Under the pieces are notes generated by a model. It ran no database searches. It had not been told where the DNA came from and saw only the letters and a program-made list of their open reading frames with translations. This document shows positions 44,505-51,511 of a stretch of DNA of 51,511 bases, in pieces. The stretch comes from Alphaproteobacteria bacterium. Lineage in GTDB: Bacteria; Pseudomonadota; Alphaproteobacteria; Micropepsales; Micropepsaceae. Numbering within the stretch: the first letter of the stretch is position 1; each line of letters begins with the position of its first letter. Location of the stretch: assembly GCA_028871345.1 (NCBI GenBank), contig JAGWNK010000027.1, positions 1 to 51,511 of the forward strand, written 5' to 3'. Made by a program: the position numbers and the translations under genes.

Positions 44505-45212
44505 GTGACCCGAGGTCTGTTCGCCAAAGCTGTGATGGCCGCCGCCGTCGTCCTCGCCGTCGTCGGCATCGGGCTTGTGGCGGTCCCGCTCGGCTGGTTC
44601 GTCGATTTCCATTGGCCTTTGGCCTTGGTCCTGGCCTGGGATGCGGCGCTGTCGCTTCTCTTCTTCACGCAGCACAGCGCCATGGTGCGCCCACGCGTCC
44701 GCGCGGCCATGCCCGTGCCCGAACATTACCGCAGCGCCCTCTACGCCATGGCGTCGGGAGCCGTGCTCATCCTGGTGCTGGTCCTTTGGCAGCGGGCGGC
44801 GCCGTTCTATGCGCTGACAGGTGCGCCCCGACTGGTTGCCAGGCTGATCGAATTGGGGGCCGTGGCGGTGCTGGCCTGGGGTGCCGTGGCGCTTCGCCAG
44901 TTCGATCTCTGCGGCCTCAAGCCGATCCAGGCGCATTTGCGAGGCGAACGCGTTCGCCCCATGCCGTTCGTGGTGCGCGGGCCTTACCGCTGGGTGCGCC
45001 ACCCGCTCTACGCCGCGATTCTGGTGCTGATGTGGACCTATCCGGATGTCACCTTGGATCACCTGCTGTTCGATCTCCTGTGGACGGCCTGGATCGTCGC
45101 AGCTTCGCACTGGGAGGAAACCGACCTCGTGCGCGCCTTCGGCGCCGATTACCAGCGCTACCAGAGGCGCGTTCCGATGCTGCTGCCCTGGCGCCGTCCT
45201 GCGGCGATCTAA
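44505..45212 (+). CDS. Isoprenylcysteine methyltransferase-like / MddA-like membrane methyltransferase
   Basis: 235 aa with five or six membrane helices. The SAM-binding C-terminal pattern RGPYRWVRHPLYAAILVL ... WEETDLVRAFGADYQRYQRRVPMLLPW, in pieces, is the ICMT/NnrU-type signature. LLFFTQHSAMVRPRVR and ALYAMASGAVLILVLVLWQ resemble MddA, which methylates methanethiol to dimethyl sulfide, but this cannot be settled by eye. Start GTG 44505 follows GGGGAAG. The acceptor is open. Confidence 0.83.
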   Translation: MTRGLFAKAVMAAAVVLAVVGIGLVAVPLGWFVDFHWPLALVLAWDAALSLLFFTQHSAMVRPRVRAAMPVPEHYRSALYAMASGAVLILVLVLWQRAAPFYALTGAPRLVARLIELGAVAVLAWGAVALRQFDLCGLKPIQAHLRGERVRPMPFVVRGPYRWVRHPLYAAILVLMWTYPDVTLDHLLFDLLWTAWIVAASHWEETDLVRAFGADYQRYQRRVPMLLPWRRPAAI

Positions 45213-45274
45213 CTCCGGCTTGGCGACCGTCCGATTCGCGTCCTACAGTCGGCCGGATCAGCGAGGGTCATCGC

Positions 45275-46054
45275 ATGCAACTGGAATCAGGGATTGGCGC
45301 CGTCGTCACCGGCGGCGCGTCGGGATTGGGCGAGGCCACGGCGCGGGCGCTCGCCGCGCGCGGCGTCAAGGTGGCGCTGTTCGATCTGCAGAAGGAGAAG
45401 GGCGAGAAGGTCGCTGCCGAGATCGGCGGCACGTTCTGTGCCGTCGACGTGACGCGCGACGACAGCGTCGAGGCCGGTTTCGCCTGCGCCCGCGCCGCGC
45501 ACGGCCAAGAGCGCATTCTCGTCAATTGCGCCGGCACCGCCAACGCCATCAAGACCGCCGGCCGCGACAGGAAGACGGGCGACATTCGCCGCTTTGCCGC
45601 CGCCGATTTCGACCGCATCGTTCAGATCAATCTGGTCGGCAGCTTCCGCTGCATCGCTTTCAGCGCCGCCGGCATGCTGACGCTCGAGCCCCTCGCGGGC
45701 GAGCGCGGCGCCATCGTCAATACCGCTTCGGTGGCGGCCGAAGACGGTCAGATCGGTCAGGCGGCCTATGCGGCCTCGAAGGCGGGTATCACCGGCATGA
45801 CGCTGCCCATCGCCCGCGATCTCTCCTCGGAAGGCATCCGCGTCAACACCATCCTGCCGGGCATCTTCAACACGCCGCTGCTCGTTGCCATGCCCGACCA
45901 CGTACGCCAGGCGCTGGGCGCCCAGGTGCCGTTTCCGCAGCGCCTCGGCGAGCCCAAGGAGTTCGCGGCGCTGGCGCTGTCCATGATCGAGAATGCCTAT
46001 CTCAACGCCGCCTGCGTGCGCCTCGACGGGGCGATCAGGATGGCGCCGAGGTGA
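45275..46054 (+). CDS. Short-chain dehydrogenase, HSD10 / 3-hydroxyacyl-CoA dehydrogenase type
   Basis: 259 aa classical SDR. Cofactor motif GGASGLGEATA at about 13-23, NCAG in LVNCAGTA, catalytic Ser in NTASVAAEDG and YAASK (Tyr and Lys). The insert between NCAG and the next helix (IKTAGRDRKTGDIRRF) is typical of type II 3-hydroxyacyl-CoA dehydrogenases (human HSD17B10) and PLPGIFNTPLL-like ILPGIFNTPLL follows. It should oxidise short acyl-CoA alcohols in fatty or branched-chain acid breakdown with NAD. The 211 bp after it, before the gdh stop, hold nothing I can name. Confidence 0.92.
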   Translation: MQLESGIGAVVTGGASGLGEATARALAARGVKVALFDLQKEKGEKVAAEIGGTFCAVDVTRDDSVEAGFACARAAHGQERILVNCAGTANAIKTAGRDRKTGDIRRFAAADFDRIVQINLVGSFRCIAFSAAGMLTLEPLAGERGAIVNTASVAAEDGQIGQAAYAASKAGITGMTLPIARDLSSEGIRVNTILPGIFNTPLLVAMPDHVRQALGAQVPFPQRLGEPKEFAALALSMIENAYLNAACVRLDGAIRMAPR

Positions 46055-46265
46055 GACGGCTCGGGGCCGCGCTTGGCGGAGCTCGTGGCAGCGGCACATT
46101 TCCCGCGCCCGGCTCTGGTGGTGCGCCTGATCGCGGACAACCCGAGGCCGCGGGCCCGGTTTCCGAGCTGGCCGGCAAACAGCCCCGCGGCTTTCCGCTC
46201 AGGCCCTGGCCCAGGCCTGCGGCGAGGCGTGAGAAAGGAAGGTTTCCCCCGGTTAAGGGAGGAAA

Positions 46266-49200
46266 TCACCGTCCCGCCAGTTCGTGGATCTGGCTGTTGG
46301 CGAGCGTCAGCTTGGCCACCGACAGTTCGCCCGATCCTTCCAGGGCCATGAAGAACGACCGTGCCCGCTCCAAGGCATCGGCCTTGGCCTTGGCCCACGA
46401 CTTGGCCGCGTCCGCCCCGCCGGCGCGCCCGCTTGCCTTCTCCGCGCCTGAAAGCGCCGCCGCCGTCAGGGCCCGCTGGCCCGCATAGAGATCGTCGGCG
46501 ATGCGCCGGATGGCGAGGCGGTCCCAATGCTCGCTTGCGGGAATGCGTGCGGCCAGGCCGCGCAGCCGGTCGATGCCGACTTCCGCGCCCATGGCGAAAT
46601 AGGCCCCCGCCACGAAATCCAGGTCGACGCCGCGCGCGTGCGCCAGCAGCGCGATCTCCGGCGTCGCCGCCATCAGCGGCAGCGCGCCGACATCCTCGGC
46701 CACGTCGGGCGGGGCGCCCGCTGCCACGAGCTCCGCGATGCGCGCCTCGGTGTCTCGCGCCTCGAAGGGCGACACCAGGGTCGAGAAGGTGCCGCGCAGC
46801 GCTTCCATGCCGCGCCGGTAGAGCGCCACGGTCTCGCCCAGATCCGCCGCTGCCGGCACGTTGGTGATGAACCACAGCCCCAGGCGCCGCAGCGTCTCGG
46901 CGACGTCCGCCGCCATGCGCATCTGCACCGCGGCATCCATCTTGAGGTCCAGCTCGTCGATGCGCTTCTTGAGCCGGCCGAGGCCGAAGGCGCCGTCGGC
47001 CACCGCGAAGGCCCGTACGATGCGCGCCGCGGACGCGCCGGAATTCTCCTTCATGCGCGCCACGAACACGGGTCCGGCGAGGTTCACCAGCCGGTTGACG
47101 ATGGCATCGGTGATGATCTCGCGCTTCAGGCGGTGGCGCGCCAGCTCGGCCTCGAAGCGCTGCGCCGCCGCGGACGGGAAATAGGCGGCCAACTCCGGCA
47201 GGAAATGGGGATCGTCGGGCAGGTCGGAGGCGTTGAGCTCCGCCTTGAGGTCGAGCTTGGCATAGGCGAGCAGCACCGCCAGTTCCGGACGGGTCAGTCC
47301 GCGTCCGGCCTGGACGCGCCGGCGCAGCTCGGCGTCGTCGGGCAGGAACTCCACGGCGCGGTCGAGGCGGCCGCGCGCCTCCAGGTCGCGCATGTAGCGG
47401 CCATGGGCGTCGAGGTCCTTGGGCGCGCGCGACAGGGCGACGGACAGGGTTTCGGTCTGGTCGTAATTGTCCTTCAGCACCAGCGCCGCAATGTCGTCGG
47501 TCATCGAGGCCAGCAGGGCGTCGCGCTCCTCCGCCGTGATCTCGCCGCGGCGCAGCGGCCCGCCCATCAGGATCTTGAGGTTGACTTCATGGTCCGAGGT
47601 GTCGACGCCGGCCGAGTTGTCGATGGCGTCGCTGTTGAGCCGCCCGCCCTTCAGCGCGTATTCGATTCGCCCGAGTTGTGTGGCGCCCAGATTGGCGCCT
47701 TCGCCGATCACCTTGGCGCGCACGTCGGCGCCGTTGATGCGCACGGCGTCGTTGGCGCGGTCGCCGACGTCCGGATTGCTCTGGTTCGCGGCCTTGACGA
47801 AGGTTCCGATGCCGCCGAAGAACAACAGGTCCACGTCCGCCTTGAGCAGCGCTTTGATGAGCTCGAGCGGCGTCGCCTTGTTGGCGGCAAGCCCGGTGAT
47901 TGCCTTCATCTCCATCGACAGAGGGATCTCCTTCATGCTGCGGGCGAACACGCCGCCGCCTTTGGAGATCAGTTTGCCGTCGTAATCGGCCCAGCTCGAG
48001 CGGGGCAGGTCGAACAATCGCTTGCGCTCGCCCCAGCTCGCCTTCGGATCGGGATCGGGATCGACGAAGATGTGGCGGTGGTCGAAGGCCGCGATCAGCC
48101 TGGTGCATTTCGACAGCAGCATGCCGTTGCCGAACACGTCGCCCGACATGTCGCCCACGCCGACACAGCTGAACGGCTCGTTCTGGATATCGCGGCCTAT
48201 CTCGCGGAAATGGCGCTTCACCGCCTCCCAGGCGCCCTTGGCGGTGATGCCCATCACCTTGTGGTCGTAGCCGTGACTGCCGCCGGAGGCGAAGGCGTCG
48301 CCCAGCCAGAAGCCGCGCGCCTCGGCGATGGCGTTGGCGATGTCGGAGAAGGTCGCGGTGCCCTTGTCGGCCGCCACCACCAGGTAGGGATCGTCGCCGT
48401 CGCGCCGGGCCACGTTCTCGGGAGGTGCCACGCTCCCGTCCGGGTGCAGGTTGTCGGTGATGTCGAGCAGGGCATTGATGAAGATCTTGTAGGCGGCGAT
48501 GGCGGCGGCCATCACCTCGTCGCGCGGCGCGGCGGCGGGCAGCTGCTTGGGATAGAAGCCGCCCTTGGCGCCCACCGGCACGATGACGGCGTTCTTGACC
48601 TGCTGCGCCTTGACCAATCCCAGGATTTCGGTGCGGAAATCCTCGCGCCGGTCCGACCAGCGGATGCCGCCGCGCGCCACGGCGCCGAAGCGCAGATGCA
48701 CGCCTTCCACCTGCGGCGAATAGACGAAGATTTCCACGTGCGGCCGCGGCGCCGGCAGTTCCTCCAGCTTCTGCGAATCGAGCTTGAACGACAGATAAGG
48801 CTTCGGCCGCCCTCCCGCATCGCGCTGGTGGAAGTTGGTGCGCAGGACGTTGGCGATGACGTTGCGCATGCGCCGGATGATACGGTCGTCGTCCAGGCTG
48901 GTGACATCGTTGAGCGCAGCCTCGATGCGGGCGTGGATGGCCTCGATCTGCGCATCGGCGGCATTGCCGACGGCATGGAACAGCGCCACCAGCAACTTGG
49001 CGATGTCGGGATTGCGCGCCATCGCCTGTTCCATGTAGTCCTGGCTGAACGGCACGGCAGCCTGGCGCAGGAATTTCGCCACGGCGCGCAAGATGGTCAC
49101 GTCGCGCCAGCCGAGACCCGCGGCGATCACCAGCCGGTTGAAGCCGTCGCTTTCCGCCTGCCCGGTGATCACGGCATGGAAGGCATCTTCCAGGAGCGTC

Positions 49201-51041
49201 TTGGTGGCGTCGGACGCCTGGCCTTTGTCGGCGCGCTCCATCTGGAAGTCGAGAACGAAGGCCTCGCGCGCCTCGCCCAGGCGCAGTTCGAAGGGAAAGG
49301 CGTTCTCGGCGATCACCTTGAGGCCGAAATTCTCGAACACCGGCAGCGACACCGACAAGGGCAGCGCGGCGCCGAAGCCGTAGAGCTTGATGCGCAGCAC
49401 GCCGTGTGCATCGTCCGCCTTGCGCAGCACGCGCGCCTCAACGGGCGCTTCGCGCGTCAGCGCCGCGAAGGTTTCGAGATCCTCGACCGCTTCTTGCGGC
49501 GAAAAAGCGTCACGGTAATTGGCGGGAAACCCCGGCGCCTGGGCGTGAAACAGCCGCTGGCCTTCGAGATCGCCATGCTTGGTGCGCAGGATTTCGAGGA
49601 GCCCGTCCTCCCAGGTGCGCACCGCGGCGCGGATTTCCGCTTCGAGCTGGGCGATATCGACGACGGGGCGCGGACCGGGATTGCGCCCGACGATGTAATA
49701 GATGCGCGCCAGCGTGGAATCGTCGAGCGTCGGAATCGCCGCCGACATGCGCCCGTCGAAGGCGTGCGCCAGGATGGCGTGGATGCGTTCGCGCGCGGCG
49801 CCGTCATAGCGGTCACGCGGCACATAGACGATGGCCGAGACGAAGCGGTCGAAGCGGTCGAACCGGATGAAGGCGCGCACCTTCGGCCGTTCCATCAGCC
49901 AGAGGATGCCGAGCGCGATGGTATAGAGTTCGTCCTCCGACACCTGCAGCAGCTCGTCGCGCGGGAAGGTGTCGAGGATGTGCGCCAGCGTCTTGGCGTC
50001 GTGGCTCGCTGGCGCCAGGCCGGCGCGCGCCATGATGTTTGCCGCCTTGAGCCTGAGCAGAGGAATGTCGCCCGGCCTGCGGCTGTAGGCGCCCGAGGTG
50101 AACAAGCCGACAAAGCGCCGCTCGCCCTTGTAGACGCCCTCGGCGTCGAACGTCTTGACGCCGACATAGTCCATGTTCACGCGGCGGTGGACGAGGCTCT
50201 TCTTGTTCGACTTGGTGATGATCAGCGGCGCCGGCTGCATCAGGAAGGCGCGCACCTGCGGCGACAGGCGCGTGTCCACGGCGTCCCGGCGCACCACGCG
50301 CGCGTCACGGTCGGCCAGCACGCCAAGCCCCGAGCCTTCCACCGGCTCGAGCCGGCCATCGCCGTCCGGCACATAGCGGTAATCGCGGCTGCCCAGGAAG
50401 GTGAAATGGTTGTCGCCCAGCCAGGCCAGGAAGGCGATGCTCTCGTCGATCTCGGCGGCGGCGATCTTCGGCGGGTGCGCCTTCAATTCGCTGACGGCGC
50501 CGGCGAGGCGCTCGCGCATGGCCTGCCAGTCGCGCACGGCCACGTGCACTTGGGCGAAAACCGCCTCGGCGCCGCTGATGAGGGTTTGCGCCCGCTCGTC
50601 CACCGGCGTGTCGATCACCACCACGATGACGCTGGTCGGCTTTCCCGCGATGCTGGCGACGGGATGGAAGACGGCGCGCACGCTGATGCCTTGCGCCGTC
50701 ACTTCGCCCATCAGCGAATCGAACAGGAACGGCGCGTCGTCGTTGACCGCCAGGAAAATGCGCTCGTTGTGGCGGTACAGCGCCGACTCCGCGGCGGGAT
50801 CGAACAGCGTTACCAGCATCGTGCCTGCCGGGCGCGCCTGGGCGCGTGCGAACACCATGCGGGCGAGCGCCGCCAGTTCCTCGGGCGCGAAGCGCGTCAC
50901 GTCTTCGGGCGCCGCATTGCGAAAGAGGGAATCGAAGAAGGCCGCGAGTTCCGGCTCGGCCGCCAGCGCGCTCTTGGCCAGAAGATCTCTGGCCTTCGCT
51001 TCATGTTGCGAGCGGTCGAAGGACGAAACGGCGTGGACCAT
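46266..51041 (-). CDS. gdhB: NAD-specific glutamate dehydrogenase, 180-kDa class
   Basis: 1591 aa, oxidises glutamate to 2-oxoglutarate and ammonia with NAD; the large class is regulated by amino acids such as Asp or Arg in relatives. N-terminal ACT-like and helical domains precede the catalytic core, with PVGAKGGFYPK near residue 825 (catalytic lysine region), VVAADKGTATFSDIAN and GGSHGYDHK following, and FSCVGVGDMSGDVFGNGMLLS as the nucleotide-binding part. The long C-terminal domain is regulatory. Length is full. Product 2-oxoglutarate feeds sucAB. Its promoter lies within 33 bp or inside the MITE upstream; the ATG context (51041) is otherwise clear. Confidence 0.97.
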   Translation of the reverse strand: MVHAVSSFDRSQHEAKARDLLAKSALAAEPELAAFFDSLFRNAAPEDVTRFAPEELAALARMVFARAQARPAGTMLVTLFDPAAESALYRHNERIFLAVNDDAPFLFDSLMGEVTAQGISVRAVFHPVASIAGKPTSVIVVVIDTPVDERAQTLISGAEAVFAQVHVAVRDWQAMRERLAGAVSELKAHPPKIAAAEIDESIAFLAWLGDNHFTFLGSRDYRYVPDGDGRLEPVEGSGLGVLADRDARVVRRDAVDTRLSPQVRAFLMQPAPLIITKSNKKSLVHRRVNMDYVGVKTFDAEGVYKGERRFVGLFTSGAYSRRPGDIPLLRLKAANIMARAGLAPASHDAKTLAHILDTFPRDELLQVSEDELYTIALGILWLMERPKVRAFIRFDRFDRFVSAIVYVPRDRYDGAARERIHAILAHAFDGRMSAAIPTLDDSTLARIYYIVGRNPGPRPVVDIAQLEAEIRAAVRTWEDGLLEILRTKHGDLEGQRLFHAQAPGFPANYRDAFSPQEAVEDLETFAALTREAPVEARVLRKADDAHGVLRIKLYGFGAALPLSVSLPVFENFGLKVIAENAFPFELRLGEAREAFVLDFQMERADKGQASDATKTLLEDAFHAVITGQAESDGFNRLVIAAGLGWRDVTILRAVAKFLRQAAVPFSQDYMEQAMARNPDIAKLLVALFHAVGNAADAQIEAIHARIEAALNDVTSLDDDRIIRRMRNVIANVLRTNFHQRDAGGRPKPYLSFKLDSQKLEELPAPRPHVEIFVYSPQVEGVHLRFGAVARGGIRWSDRREDFRTEILGLVKAQQVKNAVIVPVGAKGGFYPKQLPAAAPRDEVMAAAIAAYKIFINALLDITDNLHPDGSVAPPENVARRDGDDPYLVVAADKGTATFSDIANAIAEARGFWLGDAFASGGSHGYDHKVMGITAKGAWEAVKRHFREIGRDIQNEPFSCVGVGDMSGDVFGNGMLLSKCTRLIAAFDHRHIFVDPDPDPKASWGERKRLFDLPRSSWADYDGKLISKGGGVFARSMKEIPLSMEMKAITGLAANKATPLELIKALLKADVDLLFFGGIGTFVKAANQSNPDVGDRANDAVRINGADVRAKVIGEGANLGATQLGRIEYALKGGRLNSDAIDNSAGVDTSDHEVNLKILMGGPLRRGEITAEERDALLASMTDDIAALVLKDNYDQTETLSVALSRAPKDLDAHGRYMRDLEARGRLDRAVEFLPDDAELRRRVQAGRGLTRPELAVLLAYAKLDLKAELNASDLPDDPHFLPELAAYFPSAAAQRFEAELARHRLKREIITDAIVNRLVNLAGPVFVARMKENSGASAARIVRAFAVADGAFGLGRLKKRIDELDLKMDAAVQMRMAADVAETLRRLGLWFITNVPAAADLGETVALYRRGMEALRGTFSTLVSPFEARDTEARIAELVAAGAPPDVAEDVGALPLMAATPEIALLAHARGVDLDFVAGAYFAMGAEVGIDRLRGLAARIPASEHWDRLAIRRIADDLYAGQRALTAAALSGAEKASGRAGGADAAKSWAKAKADALERARSFFMALEGSGELSVAKLTLANSQIHELAGR

Positions 51042-51074
51042 GGATCAGCCTGGAGCAGGAAAGCTCCGGCAGAC

Positions 51075-51366
51075 TAGAGCATGATCTTTTGGGGTGGAAC
51101 TGCCTGCGCCGTGGAGATTTTGCGGCGTGAGCAGGGTCCATAGCGGCCGCGTATGGACGGGCGAAGCGCGTAGCGGGGACTACGGGCGAGCCCTTCGACG
51201 AACTCACGATGCAAAATCCCCCAGCCCTGCGGGTTGGGCGCAGGCGGGCGCCCGCGGCGTCGCCGCGCTCGACCGTATTGCCCGATACGCTCTTCGCGCG
51301 GCTCCTGGCGGATCGCCTCGCCTGCGCTCAACGCAGACGATTCCACCCCAAAAGATCATGCTCTAG
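51075..51366. mobile_element. 292-bp MITE-like element with 26-bp perfect inverted ends
   Basis: The first 26 bases (51075-51100) are repeated exactly in inverse at 51341-51366; similarity continues imperfectly for about ten more. The outermost CTAG on both sides may be a duplicated target, as made by IS5-group or TA-targeting elements. No reading frame inside looks like a protein. It has the size and form of a non-autonomous transposon moved by an unrelated transposase. It lies 33 bp upstream of gdh and touches the IS481 stop codon. Confidence 0.85.
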
Positions 51367-51511
51367 TTGTTTAGTCCCGGCATTTGATGGAGAGGATCAA
51401 GCGTGAACCGCTCGGGCTCTTTTGTCCATACTTTGCAGATGTACTCGTAGGGCGTGAGACCTTTGAGGGTCTTTAGCCTCTTGGCGAAGTTGTAGGCGCT
51501 GACGAAGTCAA
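51363..51511 (-). CDS. IS481-family transposase, C-terminal fragment (runs off the window)
   Basis: The last 49 codons on the minus strand, ending at the TAG in 51363-51365, read DFVSAYNFAKRLKTLKGLTP, then YEYICKVWTKEPERFTLDP and HQMPGLNN. This is the very typical end of IS481-type DDE transposases. The catalytic domain lies beyond the right edge. The stop codon is the outer CTAG of the MITE, so no normal IS481 terminal repeat follows. The copy may be interrupted or cut at this side. Confidence 0.9.
   Translation of the reverse strand, partial: DFVSAYNFAKRLKTLKGLTPYEYICKVWTKEPERFTLDPLHQMPGLNN

Noticed and set aside
46527..51077. A 1516-codon open frame on the plus strand opposite gdh
   Set aside because: It is the mirror of a highly GC-biased coding strand. 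The translation is low-complexity, rich in Arg, Ala, Gly and His, and matches no family, while the minus strand is an unmistakable glutamate dehydrogenase.
51101..51340. Short frames inside the MITE as a small transposase or peptide
   Set aside because: None is longer than about 90 codons, none has family signs or a ribosome site, and the frames run into the inverted ends.

Overview
The window is GC-rich chromosomal DNA from an alphaproteobacterium. The evidence is the gene order rplU-rpmA-GNAT-obgE-proB-proA-nadD-rsfS-rlmH, the flagellar regulator gene fliX (an alphaproteobacterial family) behind a CtrA-like TTAA-N7-TTAA box, a 180-kDa-class NAD-glutamate dehydrogenase, LpxR- and RlpA-type envelope proteins, and many palindromic repeats between genes. 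A Rhizomicrobium/Micropepsaceae-like or Caulobacter-like lineage is my guess only; nothing here fixes the genus. I saw no rRNA, tRNA, CRISPR array, prophage or plasmid origin.

Layout. 1-300: the start of an IS110-family transposase on the minus strand, with its leader, which may encode a bridge RNA. 0.3-11 kb: mostly single genes and short operons: asnA, a CYTH-CHAD protein, an RlpA-like protein, gpsA-YciI-EVE, a TetR regulator, lolA, a class-I glutaminase-like hydrolase, an ArsR-AHSA1 pair with an autoregulatory-looking operator, a GST and a MOSC protein. 11.2-11.4 kb: an intergenic region that looks like a free-standing small RNA with its own terminator. 11.4-13.9 kb: a CX5R phosphatase, two small or medium membrane proteins and an LpxR-type lipid A deacylase. 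14.0-21.2 kb: the ribosome/housekeeping cluster (rplU to rlmH), followed by fliX. 21.3-26.2 kb: ppk2, a B12-binding radical SAM protein of the HpnP type, and a SatD-DUF3307 pair behind a strong promoter with repeated operator-like words.

26.2-36 kb: the TCA genes sucC, sucD, sucA and sucB on the minus strand. They are split by a roughly 3-kb insert carrying an acyltransferase and a zinc peptidase on the opposite strand, and sucC and sucD are themselves separated by an unknown secreted protein. 36-46 kb: envelope and accessory genes: a GT87-type mannosyltransferase-like protein, a secreted protein with an unusual short beta-strand repeat, rhomboid, PAS, a GMC oxidoreductase, a lipoprotein, tandem PilZ, MmcQ, a small-molecule methyltransferase and an HSD10-like dehydrogenase. 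46.3-51.0 kb: NAD-glutamate dehydrogenase. 51.07-51.37 kb: a complete 292-bp MITE-like element with 26-bp perfect inverted ends, lying 33 bp upstream of the gdh start codon and abutting the end of an IS481-family transposase that runs off the window.

Metabolic links: 2-oxoglutarate made or used by glutamate dehydrogenase feeds SucAB then SucCD; AsnA, ProB and ProA use aspartate and glutamate. PPK2 and the CYTH-CHAD protein both concern polyphosphate or triphosphate. FliX and the PilZ protein suggest a motile, cell-cycle-controlled lifestyle.
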